Shown: in pieces, positions 57,152 to 64,000 of the stretch
How positions within the stretch are numbered: position 1 is the first letter of the stretch
How the letters are laid out: the number at the start of each line of letters is the position of its first letter
DNA from: Pseudomonas parafulva NBRC 16636 = DSM 17004
GTDB taxonomy: Bacteria; Pseudomonadota; Gammaproteobacteria; Pseudomonadales; Pseudomonadaceae
Direction: 5' to 3'
Length of the DNA: 64,000 bases
Assembly (NCBI RefSeq): GCF_000730645.1
Contig: NZ_BBIU01000006.1
Span: 124,001-188,000 of the forward strand
Notes under the pieces: model-generated
What the model was told of the DNA's origin: nothing
Databases searched by the model: none
The model's input: only the letters and a program-made list of their open reading frames with translations
Program-made: the position numbers and the translations under genes

Positions 57152-57415
57152 TCAGATACCCATGCTGTGCAACGAGTTGGCAATACTGCGCAGCGTGGCC
57201 GTAAGGTCAGGGTGCTCCGCCTCGAACCGTTCGATGGCCAGGTTCACACCATCGACCACATTGTTGTCAGGGGTGGCTTCCTCAAGTTTCAGCTGCGCCT
57301 CGATCTGGCGCGCTTCTTCGTGCAGCGCGGCCAGCTCTTCATCCGAGAGCGGAACGTTGCGGTCCAGTTGCTCGCGCAGGGTGTTCAGACGCTCTTGCAG
57401 TTCGCGGGCAGGCAT
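57152..57415 (-). CDS. DUF4404 protein
   Basis: An 87-residue, charged helical protein, beginning MPARELQERLNTLREQLDRN and including a VPLSDEELAALHEEARQIEA heptad-like stretch, which fits a short coiled coil followed by a helical hairpin (VVDGVNLAIERFEAEHPDL). It belongs to the DUF4404 family; no role is known. No signal peptide or enzyme motif. I start at ATG 57415 because the family begins MPARELQE; a longer frame adds 11 unsupported residues. Confidence 0.8.
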   Translation of the reverse strand: MPARELQERLNTLREQLDRNVPLSDEELAALHEEARQIEAQLKLEEATPDNNVVDGVNLAIERFEAEHPDLTATLRSIANSLHSMGI

Positions 57416-57537
57416 TGGCTTTTCTCCATCAATGGCTTGGCAAGCCATGGACCTCAGCGAAGCGGCAAAGGTTCTGGCCTGTGTAAAGCGTAATCCACCT
57501 GCAGCGGCTTTGCATGACCCGCGTCAAGGGTGCTGTA

Positions 57538-58101
57538 TCAGGGTTTTTCACCCTTGCTGCGGCGCTGGGCGATATGCGCCAGGCAGTTGTCCAGGGCTTC
57601 CAGGTGGTCGATCACCGAATGCACCCCCAGGCTGAACAGTTCCAGGGTCGCTTTGCCGCGCGCCGCACCCTGCTGCTGCGCAGTCATGCCCTGCCACTCA
57701 CGGGCGCTGCGCTCGCAGTGCGGGCTGCAGGCGGCCAGGCCAACCGTCCATAGCCCTGCATTGAGGCCGGCTTGCAACAGCCCAGGTTCGCCGCTGACCA
57801 GTACGCAGCCGTCCAGGCGCTGGCTGCCCAGCGCCATCAGTGCCTGCCAGCAACCGTTGGGGGCAGGCCAGCGGGCGCCTTGCTCCCGGTGCCCAGGCAA
57901 CCAGCCTGGCAGCACATTGGCAAAGGGCTGGCTGGGCTGGCCTGTGAGGTCATCCAGCCAGATGCAGGGCACCTGGCGTTCGCGCAGGTGGGCGAGGGTG
58001 GCCAGGGCGCCGGGGGCCGGCGACGGGCCGGTTTCGGCGCTTTGTACCAGGCAGCCGCGCAAGCCGAACAGTACCGCTGTGAAGGCCGGTTCAGCATCCA
58101 T
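57538..58101 (-). CDS. Degenerate HAD-superfamily protein, PhnX-like, catalytic Asp lost
   Basis: A 187-residue protein whose C-terminal part closely resembles phosphonoacetaldehyde hydrolase: GLLQAGLNAGLWTVGLAACS, SAREWQGMTAQQQGAARGK and GVHSVIDHLEALDNCLAHI follow the PhnX pattern. However, motif I reads LFGLRGCLVQ where HAD enzymes have (F)DxDGT or, in PhnX, FDWAGT. Both Asp positions are Gly/Arg, and the later acidic pair of PhnX (VKVDDT) is VLVSGEP here. The cap region is much shorter than in PhnX (267-270 residues in all). So hydrolase activity is not expected. The gene is intact, with a good ribosome site (GAGGACG) before ATG 58101. It lies divergently from mlaA. Confidence 0.8.
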   Translation of the reverse strand: MDAEPAFTAVLFGLRGCLVQSAETGPSPAPGALATLAHLRERQVPCIWLDDLTGQPSQPFANVLPGWLPGHREQGARWPAPNGCWQALMALGSQRLDGCVLVSGEPGLLQAGLNAGLWTVGLAACSPHCERSAREWQGMTAQQQGAARGKATLELFSLGVHSVIDHLEALDNCLAHIAQRRSKGEKP

Positions 58102-58233
58102 GGCAACGTCCTCGCAAATAGCCGGCAGATTATTGAAAAAATGTTGCCGTGCTGTGACAGCACGTCTTGAGCAACACTTGGTCACAATAATTCCATATAC
58201 ACTTGCAAAGCTGTTTATCGGCACGCAAGTCTC

Positions 58234-58239
58234 TATACT
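58234..58239 (+). promoter_or_regulatory. Candidate -10 element of mlaA
   Basis: TATACT, an almost perfect -10 hexamer, 61 bases before the mlaA ATG. No convincing -35 hexamer is found 16-18 bases upstream. Confidence 0.4.
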
Positions 58240-58299
58240 GCCGCCTTACAGCAGCGCGACCGGTTGCGCTTGCGGCCGAAAACCCGATGGAGAAACACT

Positions 58300-59007
58300 A
58301 TGCGTAGGATCGGTGCCAGTGTGATCGAACGAGTCACCCAGGCCTGTGTCTGTGCCGGCATGTTGCTGGCACCCGTGGCAGCCACCCAGGCCGCCACCGA
58401 GGAAGATCCCTGGGAAGCGGTCAACCGCCCGATCTTCCGTTTCAACGATACCCTCGACACCTACGCGCTCAAGCCGTTGGCCAAGGGCTACCAGTTTGTC
58501 ACGCCGCAATTTCTTGAAGACGGCATCCACAACATCTTCCGCAACCTGGGGGATGTCACCAACCTGGCCAACAACGTGCTGCAACTGAAGCCGCATGCGG
58601 CGGGCGTGGATACTGCGCGAATCATCGTCAACACCACCTTCGGGCTGGGCGGCTTCTTCGACGTGGGTACCAAGATGGGCCTGCAGCGCAGTGATGAGGA
58701 CTTCGGCCAGACCTTGGGCTACTGGGGGGTGCCAAGTGGCCCGTACGTGGTCATCCCGCTACTGGGGCCGAGCACTGTACGTGACGGCGTGGCCAAGTAC
58801 CCGGACACGTTCACCAGGCCGTACCGCTATATCGACCATGTGCCAACGCGCAACTCCATCTTCGCCCTCGACGTGGTGGATACTCGCGCCAGCCTGCTGT
58901 CTGCCGAGAAGCTGATTCAGGGTGACAAGTACATCTTCATCCGCAACGCCTACCTGCAGAACCGCGAGTTCAAGGTGCGCGACGGCGAGGTCGAAGACGA
59001 CTTCTGA
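58300..59007 (+). CDS. mlaA: MlaA/VacJ lipid-asymmetry protein
   Basis: A 235-residue outer-membrane phospholipid-removing protein that with porins and the Mla system keeps outer-leaflet lipids out. The MlaA core is DPWEAVNRPIFRFNDTLD near residue 36, LANNVLQLKPHAAGVDTARI, GGFFDVGTKMGLQ, and YWGVPSGPYVVIPLLGPSTV. E. coli MlaA is a lipoprotein, but here the N-terminal signal region ends AATQAATEED with cysteines at 16 and 18 inside the hydrophobic part and no clear lipobox, so it may be processed by signal peptidase I. ATG 58300 has GGAG upstream. The mla transporter genes are not in this window. Confidence 0.92.
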   Translation: MRRIGASVIERVTQACVCAGMLLAPVAATQAATEEDPWEAVNRPIFRFNDTLDTYALKPLAKGYQFVTPQFLEDGIHNIFRNLGDVTNLANNVLQLKPHAAGVDTARIIVNTTFGLGGFFDVGTKMGLQRSDEDFGQTLGYWGVPSGPYVVIPLLGPSTVRDGVAKYPDTFTRPYRYIDHVPTRNSIFALDVVDTRASLLSAEKLIQGDKYIFIRNAYLQNREFKVRDGEVEDDF

Positions 59008-59015
59008 TGGAGAGG

Positions 59016-59034
59016 GGGGCCGCACCGCGGCCCC
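59016..59034. terminator. Hairpin between mlaA and the small PilZ gene
   Basis: Eight-base arms GGGGCCGC and GCGGCCCC around an ACC loop, between convergent genes, followed only by TT on the plus strand. Confidence 0.5.
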
Positions 59035-59039
59035 TTGGG

Positions 59040-59339
59040 TCAATGCATGGCCAGAATGCGCAGCCCGAAGGTGTGTTGCCCGTCTGGCTGGCCCGCAATC
59101 CACACCACTTCCGTGCTGGCACGCAGGCCTTTGAGTGACGGGTGGTCGGAGTCGATGCGCACTTCCAACTTATCACCTACCTGAAAGCTTTGTGGCGCCT
59201 GCACCTGCATGCCACTGCTGGACAGGTCCAGGCACACGGCGGCAATGACCTGGCCCTCGTGCAGCAGGGTCACCTCGGTATCGATGCGCATGCGTATGAA
59301 ATCGCGTTTTTCGCTGTGGCTAATGGACGTGTTAGACAT
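59040..59339 (-). CDS. Single-domain PilZ protein
   Basis: A 99-residue stand-alone PilZ domain that would bind c-di-GMP. The first motif is the basic EKRDFIRMRIDTEVTL with RxxxR (RDFIR), and the second CLDLSSSGMQVQAP has (D/N)xSxxG. Both sequence elements are intact and at the right spacing, unlike the larger PilZ protein at 49518. It likely acts by binding a partner protein. It lies convergent to mlaA and divergent from rssB, separated from rssB by about 270 bases. Confidence 0.88.
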   Translation of the reverse strand: MSNTSISHSEKRDFIRMRIDTEVTLLHEGQVIAAVCLDLSSSGMQVQAPQSFQVGDKLEVRIDSDHPSLKGLRASTEVVWIAGQPDGQHTFGLRILAMH

Positions 59340-59609
59340 GCTGCATCCTTCCGTTAGGGTTGCACTGGTCGGCTTTCTTATAACTCCCGGTGATTTGCCC
59401 TGTAAAGAGCGCCCTGGCTGACCGTTACACGCTTGAAACGCCTGGCGGATGGGAGTACCGTCTGCGCCTTACAAGGTCGCTCTGACAGTTGCCGGGCAGG
59501 TGTTCTTGGCCTACAACTCAGGTAGAGTGTGAACAAATAGAACTCCCGTAGCTGGCCGTCTGCCTTGCCGACACCGCTGCACCAACCCAAATCGGCGCCG
59601 TTCGCCCAC

Positions 59610-60794
59610 ATGCAGAAAACCAGTGCAACGCTGCTGATCATCGATGACGACGACGTGGTCCGTGCAAGCCTCGCCGCCTACCTTGAAGACAGTGGCTTCA
59701 GCGTTCTCCAGGCTGGCAACGGCCAGCAGGGGCTCCAGGTCTTCGAAGAACACCAGCCTGATCTTGTGATCTGCGACCTGCGCATGCCGCAGATGGGCGG
59801 GCTCGAACTGATCCGCCAGATCAGTGCACGCGCGCCGCAGTTGCCGGTGATCGTTGTGTCGGGTGCAGGGGTCATGACCGATGCAGTCGAGGCCTTGCGG
59901 CTGGGGGCTGCCGATTACCTCATCAAGCCTTTGGAAGACTTGGCGGTACTTGAACTGTCGGTACGGCGCGCGCTCGATCGGGCGCACCTGGTGCTTGAAA
60001 ACCAGCGCTACCGTGGCAAGCTCGAAGCCGCCAACCGCGAACTGGAAGCCAGCCTGCACCTGTTGCAGGAGGACCAGACCGCCGGGCGCCAGGTGCAGAT
60101 GAACATGCTGCCCGAAAGCCCTTGGGTAGCGGGCGACTTCGCTTTCGAGCACCAGATCATTCCATCGCTGTACTTGTCTGGCGATTTCGCCGACTACTTC
60201 CGCGTGGATGAGCGCCGCATCGCGTTCTATCTCGCCGATGTGTCTGGCCATGGTGCTTCGTCGGCGTTCGTCACGGTGCTGCTCAAGTTCATGACCACGC
60301 GTTTGTTGTTCGAATTCAAGCGTGGCGGCAAGATGCCCGACTTCAAACCGTCGGAAGTGCTCAGCCATATCAACCGTGGGTTGATCAACTGCAAGCTCGG
60401 CAAGCACGTGACGATGGTGGGGGGGGTGATCGACGAGGACACCGGCCTGCTGACCTACGCAGTTGGCGGGCACCTGCCCATGCCGGTGCTGCACACCCCG
60501 GAGCACACCCACTACCTCGAAGGCCGTGGCTTACCGGTGGGGCTGTTCGACGAAGCGAGCTATCAGGACCAGGTGATCGAATTGCCACCGCGGTTCAGCC
60601 TCAGCCTGATGTCCGACGGTATTCTGGACCTTTTGCCGGGTGCCACGCTCAAAGATAAAGAAGCCGCCCTGCCGGAGATCGTCAGGGCAGCAGGTGGTAG
60701 CCTGGATGGGCTGCGTCAACGTTTTGGATTGGCTACGCTTGGGGAGATGCCGGATGATATCGCCCTATTGGTGTTGAGCAGGAACCTTCAATGA
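59610..60794 (+). CDS. rssB: RssB-type response regulator with PP2C phosphatase output
   Basis: A 394-residue protein. Receiver domain: LLIIDDDDVVRASLAAYLED, phospho-Asp in DLVICDLRMPQMGG, Lys in DYLIKPLED. A coiled linker (about 130-165) leads to an SpoIIE/PP2C-type phosphatase domain with GDFADYFRVDERRIAFYLAD, VSGHGASSAFVTVLLKF and SDGILDLLPGATL. It should dephosphorylate its neighbour RssC and so switch an anti-sigma partner. In Pseudomonas this RssB relates to control of the general stress response rather than being the E. coli-type proteolysis adaptor, since it has a true PP2C domain. ATG 59610 matches the family start. The stop overlaps rssC by four bases (ATGA). Confidence 0.92.
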   Translation: MQKTSATLLIIDDDDVVRASLAAYLEDSGFSVLQAGNGQQGLQVFEEHQPDLVICDLRMPQMGGLELIRQISARAPQLPVIVVSGAGVMTDAVEALRLGAADYLIKPLEDLAVLELSVRRALDRAHLVLENQRYRGKLEAANRELEASLHLLQEDQTAGRQVQMNMLPESPWVAGDFAFEHQIIPSLYLSGDFADYFRVDERRIAFYLADVSGHGASSAFVTVLLKFMTTRLLFEFKRGGKMPDFKPSEVLSHINRGLINCKLGKHVTMVGGVIDEDTGLLTYAVGGHLPMPVLHTPEHTHYLEGRGLPVGLFDEASYQDQVIELPPRFSLSLMSDGILDLLPGATLKDKEAALPEIVRAAGGSLDGLRQRFGLATLGEMPDDIALLVLSRNLQ

Positions 60795-61273
60795 GTACCG
60801 GTAGAATCCAGTTCGCCGAGCAGAACGGTACCTTCGTACTGAAATTCGTCGGTGAAGTGCGCCTGACCTTGTGTTCTGCGCTGGATGCAACGATCGAGAA
60901 GATCTTCACCGCGCTGAATTTCTCGACCATTGTCATCGACCTCACCGAAACCGAGAGCATCGACAGCACCACCCTGGGCCTGCTGGCCAAGCTGTCGATC
61001 CTGTCACGCCAGAAAGTGGGCTTGTTGCCGACCGTGGTAACCACCAACCCGGACATTTCCCGGCTGCTGCAGTCGATGGGCTTCGACCAGGTGTTCAACA
61101 TCGTCGACCGCCCGATACCCTGCCCGGAATGCCTCGCCGACTTGCCTTCGCAGGACCAGAACGAAGAAGTGGTGCGCTCCAAGGTGTTGGAGGCGCACAA
61201 AATCCTCATGGGCCTGAACGACTCGAACCGTGAAGCCTTCCATGACCTTGTGAGTGCGCTGGAACGCAGCTGA
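60791..61273 (+). CDS. rssC: Anti-sigma factor antagonist RssC (STAS domain)
   Basis: A 160-residue protein with a single STAS domain in the first 110 residues. The phosphorylatable Ser region is ETESIDSTTLGLLAKLS near residue 60, as in SpoIIAA/RsbV. The C-terminal tail (Cys-rich PIPCPECLADLP, then a helix) is an unusual addition to the STAS fold and is typical of the Pseudomonas RssC group. It is the substrate of the RssB phosphatase encoded just upstream. The kinase/anti-sigma partner is not in this window. Confidence 0.9.
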   Translation: MSTGRIQFAEQNGTFVLKFVGEVRLTLCSALDATIEKIFTALNFSTIVIDLTETESIDSTTLGLLAKLSILSRQKVGLLPTVVTTNPDISRLLQSMGFDQVFNIVDRPIPCPECLADLPSQDQNEEVVRSKVLEAHKILMGLNDSNREAFHDLVSALERS

Positions 61274-61277
61274 TCCT

Positions 61278-63125
61278 TTACCGGCGCTCAAACTCGGTAG
61301 CCTCGCCACCGCCCGCGTCAAGCTGAGAAACCCGCGCCGGGCGCCCTTGCTCGTTAAAGAATACCTGCCCCAAACCTGCCCCGTTCCAGAGCCTTTCGCC
61401 GGCCTGGCTGCGGTTGGGTGTGCGTGGCTCAACCTGCATTTCACGGCGCGACGTGAACCAGTTCAGAGGTGACCTTGGCGCGTAGAGCCACCGGTTGAGG
61501 CGGTCGAGCACATCCAGCAGGCGCCTGGGGAATTCGTTCTTGATCCCGCTGCTGGTGACCTGCCACAGGTGTGGGCTGTGCTGCCGGTCGCGGATCAACA
61601 CTTCGTAGACGAATGAGTAGTGCACATCCCCTGACAGCACCACGTAATGCCCAGGTGTGCGCGAGTGGCGGAAGATGTTCAGGATGACCTGTGCGGCTTC
61701 GCGGTGGGCCATCCAGTTCTCGGCGTCCACCAGCAGGGGATAACCCAGGGTACTGAATACTTTTTGCACGGTCTCGATCAGTTTCACGCCAAAGATAGGC
61801 GCTGGCGACACGACCACCGCAGAGGGGTGGTCCAGCAATGCCTGCTGCAATTCGCTCAGGGCCTCCCAGTCCATCAGGCCGGAGGGCCTGGCCGGGTTAC
61901 CTTCACTGCGCCAGCGGCGGGTGCGGGTGTCGAGCACCAGCAACGGCGGGTGGGTAGGCAAGCTGAATTGCCAGCCCTGGAAGCGCAACAGTTCGCCGAT
62001 CAGCGCATCCTGGTTGTGCGCGTTCATTGATTGGCAGCGTTTGATCAATGGCCCGCACCCGTCCGGGTCGTTACCCCAGCCTTGGCACACCAGGTATCCC
62101 ATCAAGGCATTGCCGATGATGCGTCGCGAAAGTGGATGGCCGTAGGCGGTGTGCTCCCACTGCGCCGAGAGGTTCCAGTCGTCGGTGATGTCGTGGTCGT
62201 CAAAAATCATCAGGCTGGGCAGGTGAGCCATTGCCCGAGCGACTTGCCCCAGGCGTTCGGCGAACCCCTGCACCAGCGGTAATTCGCGCTGGTAGCGCGT
62301 GCGGCATGCAGGGTCGAGGCTCTCGGGCATGTCCAGATGCACCAGTTGCCAAGGCACGGGCGACCATACCAACAGGTACATGGCCATGACTTCGGCGAAG
62401 GTGACCAGGTGGTTGTCGGCGTTGCTGGACGAGAAGATCGGCTTGCGCTTGCCACCGAAAAAGCGCGCCCGCAGGTTTTCGTTACGGGCTTGTGCAGGAA
62501 GCAGATGGGCGCGGTGGTAGTAGCTGGCCGGGTGGCGGTACAAAGCCTGGCTGTCCGCCACCACTGCGCCATCTAGCTGCTCGTCGTGCAACCCCAGCCG
62601 TTCGATCAGGGTATGAATGGCTCGCAGCATGGGGCCTGCCACATCGTCGGCGTATACCTGGTCCCCTGTCATCATCAGCACTGCCGGGCGATCTTGGGGT
62701 TGTGTGCACCGCTCAAGCAACCGATCAGCGCACAGCAGGCCGTCAGCCGCGGGGTGGTGCGGTTTGCGGCAGGAGCCATGCAGCAGGTGATCAAGCCGCC
62801 CGCGCAGCACCAGGTTGGGGCGCTGCTGGCCGGGGTAGAGCAGGTGTGGCGCCCAGCTTGCGATACCCTCGCCATTGATCAGCACGTCGTAGTCCAGCCA
62901 CTGATCGCAGGGCAGCGGCTGCTCGAAGCGAACTTCCAGCAGGTGAATGAACGCATGCTGCCCCACCGCAACCACCTGGCATTCCACCTTGGTTTCGGCC
63001 GAATGGAACACGACGTCGGGCTGTAGCGGTCGTGTGGCTGCCAGCCAGATAGCCAGGCGCTGTGGCTCCAGCCGGCGAAGTATCGGGCCGGCGAGGACAA
63101 GGGGTAGTACAGGAGGCGTGGTCAT
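61278..63125 (-). CDS. PhoD-like metallophosphatase
   Basis: A 615-residue protein of the alkaline-phosphatase D/metallophosphatase group. TGDQVYADDVAGPMLR near residue 145, MIFDDHDITDDWNLSAQW near 310 and VLSGDVHYSFVYEV near 500 supply the Asp/His metal ligands expected of PhoD-like enzymes. There is no visible Tat or Sec signal, so it may be cytoplasmic. Substrate unknown; similar proteins are annotated as alkaline phosphatase family in pseudomonads. Its stop is only about five bases from the rssC stop, on the opposite strand. It is in front of tal in the same orientation but with an intervening terminator, so it has its own promoter. Confidence 0.85.
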   Translation of the reverse strand: MTTPPVLPLVLAGPILRRLEPQRLAIWLAATRPLQPDVVFHSAETKVECQVVAVGQHAFIHLLEVRFEQPLPCDQWLDYDVLINGEGIASWAPHLLYPGQQRPNLVLRGRLDHLLHGSCRKPHHPAADGLLCADRLLERCTQPQDRPAVLMMTGDQVYADDVAGPMLRAIHTLIERLGLHDEQLDGAVVADSQALYRHPASYYHRAHLLPAQARNENLRARFFGGKRKPIFSSSNADNHLVTFAEVMAMYLLVWSPVPWQLVHLDMPESLDPACRTRYQRELPLVQGFAERLGQVARAMAHLPSLMIFDDHDITDDWNLSAQWEHTAYGHPLSRRIIGNALMGYLVCQGWGNDPDGCGPLIKRCQSMNAHNQDALIGELLRFQGWQFSLPTHPPLLVLDTRTRRWRSEGNPARPSGLMDWEALSELQQALLDHPSAVVVSPAPIFGVKLIETVQKVFSTLGYPLLVDAENWMAHREAAQVILNIFRHSRTPGHYVVLSGDVHYSFVYEVLIRDRQHSPHLWQVTSSGIKNEFPRRLLDVLDRLNRWLYAPRSPLNWFTSRREMQVEPRTPNRSQAGERLWNGAGLGQVFFNEQGRPARVSQLDAGGGEATEFERR

Positions 63126-63176
63126 GTGAGCGAGGGCCGGCCGCACGGGCCTAGTCAGGATTGCAGGGGCAGAAGC

Positions 63177-63213
63177 AAAACGGGCGGGAAATGCTGAACA
63201 TTTCCCGCCCGTT
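63177..63213 (-). terminator. Rho-independent terminator of tal
   Basis: Fifteen-base perfect arms AACGGGCGGGAAATG and CATTTCCCGCCCGTT around a CTGAA loop. On the minus strand it continues into TTTTGC. It lies between tal and the PhoD-like gene. Confidence 0.9.
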
Positions 63214-63231
63214 AGGCAAACGCGAACTGTG

Positions 63232-64000
63232 TCAGGCCTTTTCTGCCATCACCTTCTCGAGCTTTTCCTGGTCGCGGGCGAATTGGCGAATGCCTTCGGC
63301 GAGCTTCTCTGTCGCCATGGCGTCTTCGTTCATGGCCCAGCGGAACTGGCTTTCGTTGAGTGCTTGCTTTGGCTCACCGGCATTGCCGGGTTTGAGCACC
63401 TGCGGCAGGTCGCCCTGATCGTCGCTGAGTTGCTGCAACAGTTCAGGGCTGATGGTGAGGCGGTCGCAGCCCGCCAGGTGTTCGATCTGGCCAACGTTGC
63501 GGAAGCTGGCACCCATCACCACGGTGTCGTAGCCATTGGCCTTGTAGTAGTTGTAGATGCGCGTAACCGACTGCACGCCTGGGTCTTCTGCGCCGGTGTA
63601 TTCCTTGCCGGTATTTTTCTTGTACCAGTCGTAGATACGGCCTACGAAGGGTGAAATAAGGAACACACCCGCATCGGCGCAGGCCTGGGCCTGAGCGAAG
63701 GAGAACAGCAGGGTGAGGTTGGTCTGGATGCCTTCCTGCTCGAGCTTCTCAGCGGCGCGGATGCCTTCCCAGGTAGACGCCAGCTTGATCAGCACGCGGT
63801 CACGGCCAACACCGGCTTTGTCGTATAGGCCGATCAGGGTGCGTGCCTTGGCCAGCAGTGCAGGCTCATCGAACGACAGACGCGCATCCACCTCGGTGGA
63901 AATCCGCCCAGGGATCGCCTTGAGAATGCCGGAGCCCACCGCCACCGCGAACGCATCGCAGGCCAGGTCCACGTCACCCTTGGCTTCGGCTTTAACCTGC
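63232..64000 (-). CDS. tal: Transaldolase B (5' end beyond the window)
   Basis: The last 255 residues of a transaldolase that moves a dihydroxyacetone unit between sugar phosphates in the non-oxidative pentose phosphate pathway. The Schiff-base Lys is in [12 protein letters not shown]. Other family marks are [36 protein letters not shown] and [16 protein letters not shown]. The C-terminus is complete (MAEKA) and the frame remains open to the window edge, so the N-terminal part (about 50 residues) lies outside. A strong terminator follows. Confidence 0.96.
   Translation of the reverse strand, partial: QVKAEAKGDVDLACDAFAVAVGSGILKAIPGRISTEVDARLSFDEPALLAKARTLIGLYDKAGVGRDRVLIKLASTWEGIRAAEKLEQEGIQTNLTLLFSFAQAQACADAGVFLISPFVGRIYDWYKKNTGKEYTGAEDPGVQSVTRIYNYYKANGYDTVVMGASFRNVGQIEHLAGCDRLTISPELLQQLSDDQGDLPQVLKPGNAGEPKQALNESQFRWAMNEDAMATEKLAEGIRQFARDQEKLEKVMAEKA

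Overview
The window is core chromosome of a fluorescent Pseudomonas of the P. putida group. Base composition is uniformly GC-rich, coding density is high, and the gene neighbourhoods (topA, two small proteins, sulA, lexA, psrA, nagZ; lolCDE; cinSR beside cinA-queF; rssB-rssC; aer-2 beside acnA) are those known from this genus. I see no insertion sequence, prophage, integrase, CRISPR array or replication origin. Both ends cut a gene: an ammonium transporter at the left and transaldolase at the right.

Layout. 1-2.6 kb: amt tail, a glutaredoxin-like protein, an M15 peptidase, a small protein behind a near-perfect LexA box, and an RluA-type pseudouridine synthase. 2.6-12.3 kb: the aerotaxis receptor aer-2 with a sigma-28 promoter, acnA, rlmM, tusA, pdxB, a 58-aa protein and an ABC exporter. 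12.4-23.9 kb: a chemoreceptor, tRNA-Pro(CGG), a small lipoprotein, moaB-moeA, a YegS-like kinase, a NarL-type two-component pair, an Hpt-like protein that has lost its phospho-histidine, divergent from cheV (sigma-28 promoter), a MOSC protein and slt. 24-36 kb: uup, a universal stress protein, fadBA, topA, small conserved proteins, and sulA-lexA behind two LexA operators. 36-45 kb: psrA with a double PsrA operator over its own promoter, nagZ, and a tight mfd-csiV-SNF2 helicase operon on the minus strand. 45-53 kb: an N-terminally extended GAPDH, sthA, a glycerophosphodiesterase, a PilZ protein and lolC-lolD-lolE. 53-64 kb: the copper-responsive cinSR/cinA-queF cluster, a degenerate PhnX-like HAD protein, mlaA, a second PilZ protein, the rssB-rssC partner-switching pair, a PhoD-type phosphatase and tal.

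Functional themes. SOS control appears twice (lexA-sulA and the small gene at 1323). Fatty-acid sensing is linked to beta-oxidation: psrA carries two perfect PsrA boxes and a one-mismatch box lies upstream of fadB. Chemotaxis genes occur in three places, two with sigma-28 promoters. Redox and carbon metabolism (acnA, gap, sthA, tal) and envelope maintenance (lolCDE, mlaA, slt, nagZ) fill much of the rest.

I found no clearly new multi-gene system. The best leads are the LexA-controlled orphan, the histidine-less Hpt-like protein beside cheV, the HAD pseudo-enzyme, a heptamer repeat array between lexA and psrA, and a strong hairpin just upstream of sthA.
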